From Agapetus fuscipes (lineage: Eukaryota; Arthropoda; Insecta; Trichoptera; Glossosomatidae), in assembly GCA_951799405.1 (NCBI GenBank), contig OX637359.1:3096201-3160200 (forward strand): a stretch of 64,000 bases of DNA. The letters are read 5' to 3'. Made by a program: the position numbers and the translations under genes. Positions within the stretch are counted from its first letter, which is position 1, and each line of letters starts with the position of its first letter. Shown here piece after piece: positions 11,156 to 20,191 of this stretch. The notes beneath the pieces were generated by a model. That model ran no database searches. It was not told the origin of the DNA and saw only the letters and a program-made list of their open reading frames with translations.

Positions 11156-11331
11156 TTAACAAAGTAGTTATCACATATATCAAATATAAAAAAGTAGTTA
11201 AGAAACAGCAGTTATAAAATACATAAATAACTATACTTTAAAATTGTTAGACTTTGGTAAATATGCATTAAAACACCTTATAGCTATACTTTTCAAAGTA
11301 CCCACAGTGTAATACATAAAGTCTAATGTAG

Positions 11332-11496
11332 TCTATAAATATTTAAAAATATAAATGGTAAAACATTGTTTTAATTTTTTTTGTTGCTCGAATATTTTCG
11401 CCTAATGAGGCACCTTCAAGAGCAGAATGAACAAAAAAAAATAATAAAGTGAATTAAAACAATGTTTTACCATTTATATTTTTAAATATTTATAAA
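11332..11496. repeat. short foldback element
   Basis: AAATATAAATGGTAAAACAT and neighbours at 11347-11373 recur inverted at 11457-11485, giving about 42-bp arms around a loop of about 80 bp. No TSD resolved. Confidence 0.75.
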
Positions 11497-11543
11497 AATG
11501 GACTTTCACTGTGTTAACAGATCAACACTAAAAAATATTAATG

Positions 11544-11780
11544 TAGTCTAGGTTGAAAATATACATAAACATTTAAAGTTCCTATTAAATACACACCCAC
11601 AAACAGACAAGTGTAAGTTCTTGCTTACAAATGCTGCATGTGTACTTACAATTCAAAAACCATATAAATGAATACTCAAATGAACAAAATCCCAGCAACT
11701 TTTGCCGTCCTTTTATTGGCAAAGTGAACCATTTTTTACAGCAAGGGTGTTCAGCGTCATACCAACCTATAAGTCAAGGG
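11544..11780 (-). repeat. LINE 3'-end unit, degraded copy
   Basis: Antisense copy ending ACCAACCTATAAGTCAAGG; the middle is shortened. Confidence 0.8.
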
Positions 11781-11896
11781 ATACAAACAATAAATAACAT
11801 TCTCAAGTATATAATTATTCAGAATGTTGAGAGAATAAGAACAAGAATAGCAGATCAACATTACAGATAAAAATTAATTCATATAAAATAAAACAT

Positions 11897-14070
11897 TTAT
11901 TGAAATAATCTAAAAAATAATGTTTTAGTCCAAAATTCACATGCTTTTTCCATTAAATCTAAACAATAATTTTCATCATACTCCACAGTGCATTCAACGG
12001 TCTCACAACTCTTTTCAAAATCCGGTTTGGCAACACAGAATATTCCTCTTTTCTTTTTTGTAAAATGCATTTGCATTTGGATTTGTGCAAAGAACTTTGG
12101 AGTGGGTTTGTCTTTGACAAAATATTTCTCCATCCATTTTTCGGTGCTTGGACATTTTATCTCAAGTACATATTCTTGAGATACTCCATCAGGAGAAGCT
12201 CCAAAAAATGGATAATGCTTGGATAGCAATAATCCACATTTTTTCAGATCGGGAAATTGCTTTTTGATTTTTTTGAAAACCAACTCTTCCAGTTTTCGGC
12301 CACGTGTCACAGCTGCCGTCTCAAAAATTTTTCCTCCCAACAGCTGCTCCACAAGAGAGCCATCAGGAGTGTGACAGCGTGACGCTTCATGGATCTTGGA
12401 TGCTGTGATTCTCCCATACCTCAACTCGTACCAAAGAGTGCAATCAGCCTGCTCCAGAGTTTCCTTGGCTGCCTCGTTGCACGCCTCAACACTCATTCTA
12501 TTTTCACAGTATGTTTGAAATTGCTGAGGGGTCGTGCCTATTCCATCGTCTATAAATTCCTCCATTAATCTATGGATGCTAAGGGATTCTATAGGATTGC
12601 CCTCCTTAAAATACTTCATAAGGAGGACATCCTTGACGTCAGCTTCCTTCGTTGCTTTAACGACGGATGCCAAAAACTTTCCGTTACTCGAAGGCCCAGC
12701 TGTGAAAGTTTTAAGTTCTCCTAAATCCCTACATTTTATGAATTTCACAGCTGAGCCTATCTCTGCCATCTTTGACCGCTTCCAGTAACATTTCACTTCT
12801 GTCTTTGCTGGCTCTTCGCTGCGACGATGCACCCATGACAGAAAGGCTACTGCATGCTTGCAACCTCCTGTAAGAGAGTAAAAATAAAAAAATGTTTCAT
12901 TTTGATTAATACAGATGCAAATAATGTAGACCTCTGCTTTAATACTTTATATATTGATGAATTAACAAAAAATATTCACTTATTTTGTTGACATAAATTT
13001 TAAGTAAAAATTGGAATATTTTTTCACAAAATATTGTTTTCTTTAGAAAAATAATGAAATTAAAAAGAAAAAATATTTGCAGTCAGCAAGGCCATAATGT
13101 TGGCCAATGGATTGATATGAGTCTGACCGCCCACACTATAAAATATGTTTCACTTTGCCAATGTCGCCCGTTTCAGGGAAGGTCGGCACCAGTAGCAGGA
13201 TGTATGTTCGTTTGAAGATTGGATTTTAATTTGTAAGTAGGTACACATGCAGAATTCGTAAGCGCGAACTTACACGTGTCCGTTTGTGGGCATGAATCTT
13301 AAATGTTAACATATCTTTGCATCTTAGATTACAGATAGCAATTATTTGGTGAGCCGAGCCTGCTAATTAGATCTCTTACATTTTATTGCTTTTACAAAGG
13401 AATCATGACACCTCGTGAATCTAATATTCATTACTGACCTTGAGATGCTGGACAATCTTCACAGACACATGATTCAACAGTGCCTTGTTCCTCATCGGTG
13501 ATCAAGGTTACCGCGTATGCTTTTGTACGGACTTTGTGTTCTGGTGTTATACGGGCCTTAACAGTGCAAATGGCTCCATCGCGTTTCACTTGCACATAGC
13601 CAATGGCATTGTCTCCGTAACTTTCTCTCGAAGATCTAAAAACAAACAAACGGAATAAGGGTTAGGTTATATTGCAAGTGCACAACCCTTGACTGGTGTA
13701 AAGTAAGGTTATGTGATTAAAAACAACTTTTAATGATGTAATAAAGGAAGTAAGCTTTATAAACAATTAATTTAGCCTTTATATTAAGATTTAGAAGCTA
13801 TGACATGGCAGTATTGCAATTTGAATAAGTAAGGTTACAGAATTTGTAAAGGAAAGATGTTTGCATGAAAACGTATAATATCTGGAGAATTTATGAATCT
13901 AAATGAACTTTGACACATAAACAGAACTATTTTTCTTACCTTGAAGCTTTTACTCCACGTAATTCTGAACTTATGAAGTCCATGTTCTTGGAGAAATACA
14001 CATACATCATCATAGCTTCGACCTCCGGTAAATTGTCAGATTGAGCCTTTTCAAAGCCCTTTTCAGTCAT
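11897..14070 (-). CDS. SWIM zinc finger plus YqaJ-family nuclease, transposon-linked
   Basis: Three exons on the minus strand: 14070-13940, 13635-13439 and 12867-11897. Introns begin GTAAG and GTCAGT and end TTTTTAG and TTACAG; the CDS totals 1299 nt, 432 aa. The first ATG is at 14070. Residues 100-114 form a SWIM finger (Cys100-x-Cys102 ... Cys112-x-His114) that exists only after exons 2 and 3 are joined, which strongly supports the splice model. The C-terminal half is a YqaJ/lambda-exonuclease-type nuclease: GRITAS, SPDG with Asp336, LEIK with Glu345 and Lys347, and the QIQMQ motif near 371-375. AATAAA overlaps the stop codon. It converges with the THAP-DDE gene inside the same terminal repeats, so a role in transposition or end processing is inferred. 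Intron 2 holds a LINE 3'-end copy. Confidence 0.86.
13104..13332 (+). repeat. LINE 3'-end unit within intron 2 of the YqaJ gene
   Basis: Sense copy, diverged (CTGACCGCCCACACTATAAA), ending CTTAGATTACAG. It lies wholly between the splice sites at 13438 and 12868. Confidence 0.8.
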
Positions 14071-14537
14071 CTTTGATGATTACACCAATTCAATTATACT
14101 TTATACACGGCACAACTAACTTTAAAGTGCAAATAATAGTTGAAATTGATGAAAATAGATATACTCGTCAAATGTAAACAAATCCGCCATACAAAAATAC
14201 ACACGACTGAATGACAGCTGAGCCGAATGAGATCCATCGACGCACATCCGCCCAAATGCAAAAAATGGGCCGTTTAACCGGAAATGGAAAAATGACGAAT
14301 TTAAAAGCGCCCTAATTCAAAAAATACGCATTATTAAAAAAAAAAAAAAACGGGAGACTATTTTTATAACTTAAATCTATCAATTTACGAAAGAAAAAAA
14401 AAGTGTGAAATTACCCTATGATTCATTCACTCTGCCTGCCACCATGGGTTGACAGAGCGTAAGCCTAATTTGCATAAACGAGGTGGCACGACTTTATCCG
14501 AACGAATCCAAAGCGCAGGGTGTCTTGATAATAATAT

Positions 14538-15055
14538 TGTTATGTAAATATAAATATTGAAATAAGTATGGGTAGTTATAGTGTTATGTAAATATAAATA
14601 TTGAAATAAGTATGGATAGTTATAGTTATAAGAATCCTCAAAAGTATTGGTAGGTAAGATCGATAATTATGTATAAGTGTAGAATTCTCTAGGCTAAGTA
14701 GGTATTTGTTATAATTATAGGAATACTGTATTACATTTGTAGGTAGGATTTTGGTTGTATCTCTAGGTAGTACGTGAAGCGTCGAGAAGTAATAATTACT
14801 CTGGAACCGTCTGGCGACTTTAGTTCTGGATCATACTGCTCTGAAGAGTATAAAGGTGCGAATGGCCTGCAGAGCGGGGCAGTATCATAGCGACTAACAA
14901 ACACATCGAAGCCATCTGATCAGTGAACCGAAACCAATGGAATAATCGAGAAAGTAGTGTGAAAATAAATTTTGTAACTGTGTAAAATAAATAACTATTG
15001 AAGAAGACCTGTGTATTTTTAATTTGAAGACAATTGAACCCTAATTTCGTAACAA
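14538..15055 (+). mobile_element. solo LTR, 518 bp
   Basis: Starts TGTTATG and ends CGTAACA, so termini TGTTA...TAACA, with ATAT directly on both sides (14534-14537 and 15056-15059), a 4-bp duplication. Inside are a GAGTATAAAGG TATA-like box near 14845 and AATAAA near 14965 and 14988. The first 90 bp contain a 47-bp direct duplication. No internal region or second LTR is present. Likely Gypsy- or BEL-type; strand assigned from the TATA to poly(A) order. Confidence 0.75.
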
Positions 15056-15059
15056 TATT

Positions 15060-15494
15060 ATTTTCATGATGCTGCAGTGTGGCTGCAGTGTTTTTTCTTA
15101 TTCACTTGTGAACAGTCACTGGTCAGTAGGAAGCAAAAAGTGCAGAGGTTATACATCAGTGATATGAATGAAAATAAGAATCTAGCGGTTGCACAAATTT
15201 GTCATTTATTGTGAGATGCCATGTAAAAAAACCAATCCATCACAAATATCTCGGCTCATCATTCGTCGATAAAAAAGTAATTTGTTCTAAGCCCCTCATA
15301 CTACTTTGCTTAATGAATCTGAATAAGGCTATTTAAATGATTTAATCATGTTTTTAATGAATTGACTTGATTTTTACAAATTTCTCTTTTACGTACGCTG
15401 GTCACATATAACACACACCGCGTGACCATGTTGGAATAAAATTAATTTATTATTGATATAAGAATGACTGTACTATTATTGTTATTACAATAAG
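15060..15494. other. unannotated stretch
   Basis: No gene or repeat recognised between the solo LTR and the next SINE. Confidence 0.45.
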
Positions 15495-15495
15495 T

Positions 15496-15842
15496 CCGGT
15501 CAGTAGCTCAGAGGTAGAATGCTTGTGTTCGATGCCGAAAGCTCGGATTCGATCCCCACCACCAAGGGTGTCAAAATTATTTCTCTTTTCGGTGTGTATT
15601 GCAAACCCACCTACCATAAAAAAAAACCGGCAAGGTTTACTCAGCCTTCACAAGAAATAAGAAACCAGCTCCCCTAGTAGGGAAATCCCCACTTCAACGA
15701 AGTGGTTGGCGTAAGGCCAGCTCCCTTACCTGTGAAAATACATTGGTTTTACCCACCATAAGCAACCCTTTCGGGAAAAAAGCGGCAGGAAGTTGCACTA
15801 TACGTGCAGCTTAGTTGTACAAGCTAGTCCATGGTTCTAGTT
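15496..15842 (+). mobile_element. tRNA-derived SINE (SINE-B')
   Basis: tRNA-like head CAGTAGCTCAGAGGTAGAAT (A box) and GGATTCGATCCCC (B box), then a body with AAGGTTTACTCAGCCTTCAC, GAAGTGGTTGGCGTAAGGCC and a tail TGCAGCTTAGTTG. This copy stands alone, whereas three other copies are fused to SINE-B. Confidence 0.85.
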
Positions 15843-15971
15843 TTACACACATTTTGGGACTTCATTGAGGAAAGAAAGTCGAGTGCAATTCCCTGATTTA
15901 TTTTTTATATTTTCAATACAAGAATAAAATATAGTTGTCAATTTTTAAGGCTTATGAAATTTTTTACAATT

Positions 15972-16140
15972 TGTCTACCGATTTGTCTTGGGCCGAAATG
16001 TCGTTGGCCGAAAAGTCGTGTGGACGAAGTGTCGTGTGACCGATTTATCAATGGCCGAGTTGTCTTTGGACGGGTTGTCGTTGACCGATTTGTCTTTGAC
16101 CGAAATGTCGTTGGCCAAAAAGTCGTGGGGACGAAGTGTG
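15972..16140 (+). repeat. 15-16-bp minisatellite
   Basis: About ten degenerate units of the type GGCCGAAATGTCGTT (variants GACCGATTTGTCTTT, GGACGAAGTGTCGTG). It ends directly at the neighbouring LINE 3'-end copy. Confidence 0.8.
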
Positions 16141-16150
16141 AAATTTTTAT

Positions 16151-16393
16151 ATCTAATCTAATGTAATCTAAGTTGCAAATATAATATGTTACATTGGAGA
16201 TTCACATTACATGCATTCTCACAACCAGACACGAACAAGTTTGCGCTTGCACATGCCTCATGTGAACCTACAACATAAAAACCAAATCTCAAATGGACAT
16301 ACACCCTGCAACTCTTGCCATCCTTCCCTGAGACAGGGGTGACATTGGCAAAGGAACCATTTTTACAGCATGGGTGGTCAGCCGCATACCAAT
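16151..16393 (-). repeat. LINE 3'-end unit
   Basis: Antisense copy of the ACATTGGAGATTCACATTAC subfamily; the 5' end is cut at CCGCATACCAA. Confidence 0.88.
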
Positions 16394-16439
16394 TTTGTTA
16401 CCACCATATATATTTTTTAAATTAAAAAATAGATTTGTG

Positions 16440-16510
16440 AAGAGGAATGCCATTCACTAACCTATTCTATCTGGCCAGAAACAGGTATTAATATAAAAAA
16501 TTAAAATTAC
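16440..16510 (-). repeat. SINE-C tail fragment
   Basis: GATTTGTGAAGAGGAATGCC and CTGGCCAGAAACAGGTATTA match the tail of the tRNA-headed repeat at 60537-60770. Confidence 0.65.
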
Positions 16511-16735
16511 AAATAAAAAACAAATTGTATTAGGTTACGGGGCGAGTAAAATCAATAATGTACGACCGGTTTCGGAAACAATGTTTCCATCGTCAGGTAC
16601 AAAATATTACTACTCAGGTACTAATATTTTGTACCTGACGATGGAATCATTGTTTCCGAAACCGGTCGTACATTATTGAATTTTACTCGCCCCGTAACCT
16701 AATACAATTTGTTTTTTATTTTAAATTTTAATTTT
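16497..16735. repeat. foldback element with GACGATGG...GAAACCGGTCG arms
   Basis: Arms of about 105 bp: ATTAGGTTACGGGGCGAGTA through GTACCTGACGATGG appear inverted around a short AGTACTAATAT-type loop. Lies inside a SINE-C copy, whose parts flank it at 16440-16510 and 16790-16920. Confidence 0.88.
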
Positions 16736-16789
16736 TTAAAAATGAAAGGTTACAAAGTGAATGCCTCATCAATTAATAATAGGTCATTG

Positions 16790-16920
16790 ATAGGTATTAA
16801 TATTATCAATTAATAATTCATTATTGTTTATATTAATTATTAATTACCCAATAACATCTGTTGAACCAGGGTCAAAGTTAAAGTCACCCAAGCGGGGATC
16901 GAACCAACGTTATTCTATTC
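16790..16920 (-). mobile_element. SINE-C (tRNA-headed) partial copy
   Basis: Contains GCGGGGATCGAACCAACG (complement of a tRNA B box) and AATAACATCTGTTGAACCAG, matching the copy at 60537-60965. Confidence 0.75.
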
Positions 16921-17698
16921 CAAATAAGTGAGTTCTTCATGAAGAATCACCTTAAATGAAGCGTATCCACCCCTGTTCACTAAAGGCGTTGCCTCCACCT
17001 CTACGCCGGTGACCTTCTTAACGTGCTGCACAATGTCTTGTGCAGTTGTCTCTTTCAGGAACCTCCAAACGTGGAGAACCCTAATCTTGGGTGCTGCTTT
17101 CAGGTTGTCCACCGATAGGACACCCTGCAGCATTTTCTGTCTTGGTTTCCGTCATTGGACAGTTTTCCACTGCCCTTTATTAGGCTGTTGTTGGAGCGGC
17201 TGATCCAGAGACGGCCGCTTTTGCAATAGCTGCTTCTGTTGTTGCGCTGGCTGCTTTTGTTGTTGCACTGGCTGCTTTAGTTGTTGCGCTGGCTGCTTTT
17301 GTTGTTGCGCTGGCTGCTTTTGTTGTTGCGCTGGCTGCTTTTGCTGCTGAGCTGGCTGCTTCTGTTGCTGCGCTGGCTGTTTGTGTTGCTGCGGTAGCAG
17401 CTTCTGTTGGTCCAGCTGCTGCCTCTGTTGCCGCAGTGGCTGCTTCTGTTGCTGCAGCTGCTCCGATGGGTGATCCTTTTTGGCAGCTGCTTGACTGTAA
17501 TTTTGCGGCCCCTTTGATTCAGTTTGGGACCCCCTGGGTCTCTATGCCGATTTCGAGTTTGATGAGTCTGGCACTTAACTCACAAATTAGACTATTTTGA
17601 GTGTTAATTTGTTCTTTTAATTCCAAGATGATGGAGGTAAGGCTGTCGAGCCCCTCCACCACCTTGTCAGCACTTGTTTGCCCTCGGATGGGCATCGT
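16915..17698 (-). pseudogene. LINE ORF1 (gag-like) remnant with Gln-rich linker
   Basis: The minus strand reads MPIRGQTSADKVVEGLDSL and then a heptad-rich coiled coil (LTSIILELKEQINTQNSLIC). A stop/frameshift near 17540 precedes a long QQQKQPA repeat (about 17215-17470), and a conserved-looking end IRVLHVWRFLKETTAQDIVQ followed by RGGYASFKV. The latter resembles ORF1 domains of insect CR1/L2/Jockey-type LINEs. At least one frameshift and one further stop at about 17155. The C-terminus is cut where SINE-C sequence begins. Confidence 0.6.
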
Positions 17699-18044
17699 GA
17701 TTCACTTTTTAAGATTAATTTAAATGCGCGATGCGACACCACTGCTGAAACGTTGATATTATACTGTGATGTTATGTATGTATGATGAGAGGAGGAGGTA
17801 TAAGTGAGGATTTAACTGATTACATCATCAGAACAGTCGCCATTGTGATACCAATAGAAAATGCAACATAAATATTTACATACATGTATTACCTATATTG
17901 TTAATTTATAAAAATTAAACAACAAAGTATAGGGTCAGAAAAAGTTTGGAATCCACCACAAGCTTACAATCCGTTGAATAGGAGGAAAACTACACTAGGA
18001 CCTTATCTCTCAAGCCATCCCAACCCTCCATTCTCCTTTATTCT

Positions 18045-18189
18045 ACCAAAGTGAATCAACTGATGCGTTTTTAAAGTCTTTTGATTTGTTTTATAGCTGC
18101 AAATATTACATGCAAATGGCTTCTCCCCAATATGTATCAATGTATCAACTGATGGGTTTTTAAAGAACCCATAAATTGTTTTATAACAT
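18045..18189 (-). pseudogene. displaced C2H2 fingers of the 20-26 kb zinc-finger gene
   Basis: The minus strand reads [19 protein letters not shown] then LKTHQLIH, identical in style to the array at 20192-21171. The reading breaks off at GTTTTATAAC, where the 1.87-kb element begins and after which the array resumes at 20054. These fingers lie beyond the premature stop and are not part of the present protein. Confidence 0.82.
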
Positions 18190-18809
18190 TGAGGTATATA
18201 TTATAGAGGCATAACCATCATACAATCAGGAAAAAAATGTCAAGCCCAAGACCGTTAGAAACGTTCTAATGCAGACGCAAAGGAGACAATCAGTTTTTAT
18301 CCCGCTTCTGCATCGAATAACGCGCACTGTACTCTCAGGTTAAAACGAGATAGCAATAATTTTACGAAACACATGGCACACTTCAAACACTACAAAAAGG
18401 GTTGAGATCTCATAATTCTATGATACAGAATTCCCCTACAGTTATTAAATTAAAATATGCATGTCTGAATAAAATGAAATTTCCAGAATAACATTTTACA
18501 TTCAACAAAGGGTTCATAAAGAATTCAGATAATTGAAATATGCTGTAGGAAAAGTTAGACTAACACTTTACTCCCCTATAATTTATAAATGTACTACATT
18601 CCTCTGGAAATATGAAGTCATAACTCATAATACAGTATATTCAGATATATGCTCACAATACATTCTAAGCCTTCTCCGCATATATGTTCCAAAGTTGTTT
18701 TTTCCTCGGCGGGCAAACATGACACTTTTATGTAATTTTACTCCTTAACTACTAAAAAAAATATACATTTTTCTTCAACCAGCAACCCGGTAGTATAAAA
18801 TTATGTCTA

Positions 18810-19116
18810 TAATAATAATAATATTAGGATGATTTATTTGGTGAGCGCTGTTTTTGTGTGTATCACACCTCAAGAGCACTCTGCGAGCTTGGTCGTCGCT
18901 GTAGAAAGCGCCAATTCTCAAGCAAGACCCAGTTGTTGTAAGGTTGGATGGACCTTTCAGTGACCGGTCATTGGTAAAGGTTTATGAATTTTTCAACCCA
19001 GCGAAGAGCACATTCGAAATATATATGGTATATTTTTGTGCTCCGCCGGGATCCGAATCCACAACCTTCCATTTACGAGTCTGAAGTGTTGCCACTACGG
19101 ACTACGGACCGGTCCA
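18810..19116 (-). mobile_element. SINE-B joined to a 5S-derived unit
   Basis: Full SINE-B in antisense: ATT-rich tail, GAGCGCTGTTTTTGTGTGTA, ACCCAGTTGTTGTAAGG, B-box complement GGGATCCGAATCC, and head ending at 19116. Its 5' end abuts the 5S-derived block at 19118 through TCTTGG, the same junction as at 32720-32730. Confidence 0.85.
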
Positions 19117-19117
19117 A

Positions 19118-19237
19118 GATGCCAACGACACGCGGTGTACCTGAGCGGTTACCCATCCAAATACTGTCCGCGCCCAATGTTGCTTAACTTCGGTGATCTA
19201 TGGGAACCGGTGCTTTCCACATGGTCACGTCGTTGAC
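19118..19237 (-). mobile_element. 5S rRNA-derived SINE head
   Basis: Read on the minus strand, the 120 bp follow 5S rRNA throughout: GTCAACGAC start, GATCACCGAAGTTAAGCAAC, GGGCGCGG, GGATGGGTAACCGCTC and a GCGTGTCGTTGGC end. The length and order are those of 5S, but substitutions across the body (e.g. ACATTGGGCGCGGACAGTAT) and the fusion to SINE-B indicate a retroposed head rather than an active rRNA gene. Confidence 0.82.
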
Positions 19238-20059
19238 AAAGTCTATGTCAAATTAATGAAAATAGATTTAAGAAAAACTTTTTTTTTAACAAAAATAAAT
19301 TATATCACACGTAATATTTTTAAAATTGCATACAGTGCATGAGTTAATAAACATTTTTGACATACAAAATAAAGCTCTTACGTTCTTTCGTATTTTTATT
19401 AATATTTTTTTCCCTACTTTTAGGGGGAAAAATATGTAGCTCTACTTATGCGTTCGATATGTCGGTTTGACTTCACAGCGACGAAATATTTAAAGTTTAA
19501 CAATTGTTTTGATAATTAATTTGTGCTAGGATCCCATGTGTTTTTAACTACTTGATTCAAAAAATATTAATAAATAATTTTTAGAACACTTCAATGAAAA
19601 AACTTTGTTTTAATCCACTATGAGTATTTATTTTATGAAAAAACGTTTTCGGAGATCATTCTCCATCTTCAGTTTCTTATATACTAAACTTAAAACTAAT
19701 AACAAGACATGCAATTTATGTGGGAGGGGGCGGGGCTAAAATTGAAAGGAGGGGGGAAGATATGGGCGGGATCTGGACGTTAATTAGATTATTTTTATTA
19801 TGTATATATTTATGTTTTTAACTTATGCATGTTGTATAATTGATCAAGTTCACAAACAAAGGTGTTTGAAAACTCCAATCACAATATTTAGTCATTTATA
19901 GCAGTATGTTTTACCACCTGTCATGTCCGCTCGCTGTGTAAGTCTGCGTGAGACTGACGAGCCTCAAAATCGGGTTTTTCTCGAGTAAGACTTTTGACCT
20001 ACTGCAGGGTCCTACGTGTTTCGAGCAACGTTCAGTCTCTAGTATATATACCTCAATGT

Positions 20060-20191
20060 TTTATAACTGAAAATGTTACACGCAAATGGCTTCTCTCCAG
20101 TGTGCTTCATTTTATGGGTTTTTAAAAGTCCCATTTGATTTGTTTTAAAGCTGCAAATGTTACAGGCAAAAAGCTTCTCCACAGTGTGTAT
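20060..20191 (-). pseudogene. post-stop remnant fingers of the same exon
   Basis: In frame after the [22 protein letters not shown] and [18 protein letters not shown], then a decayed SYKT unit that runs into the transposon flank. The stop lies where the preceding linker has Leu or Trp in the other units. Confidence 0.82.

Larger units (their letters stand above)
7358..14419. mobile_element. two-gene DNA transposon: THAP-DDE transposase plus SWIM-YqaJ nuclease (ISL2EU-like)
   Basis: The left end reads TAGGGTAATTGCA at 7357-7369; the right end is the complement of TAGGGTAATTTCAC at 14406-14419. GGGTAATT is thus an inverted terminal motif flanked by TA on both sides, fitting a 2-bp TA duplication. 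Between the ends lie two convergent multi-exon genes (7678-9864 plus, 11897-14070 minus) separated by a 92-bp minisatellite. Three LINE 3'-end copies have landed inside without breaking either CDS. From memory, ISL2EU elements (an IS5-like superfamily with 2-bp TSDs) carry a transposase together with a YqaJ protein, which fits. Perfect TIR homology is short, so the exact ends are inferred. Confidence 0.72.
18190..20053. mobile_element. 1.87-kb TIR transposon inserted in the finger array
   Basis: Ends are inverted: ATTGAGGTATATAT at the left and ATATATACCTCAAT at the right, flanked by a direct 10-bp GTTTTATAAC (about 18179-18189 and 20054-20063). The TSD length of 8-10 bp suggests a MULE- or hAT-type element. 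The interior has no recognisable transposase and holds a SINE-B plus 5S composite at 18810-19237, so it is non-autonomous or decayed. Confidence 0.72.

Noticed and set aside
19118..19237. Functional 5S rRNA gene
   Set aside because: Substituted across the body, a lone copy with no tandem 5S array, no T-run terminator at the end, and fused directly to SINE-B.
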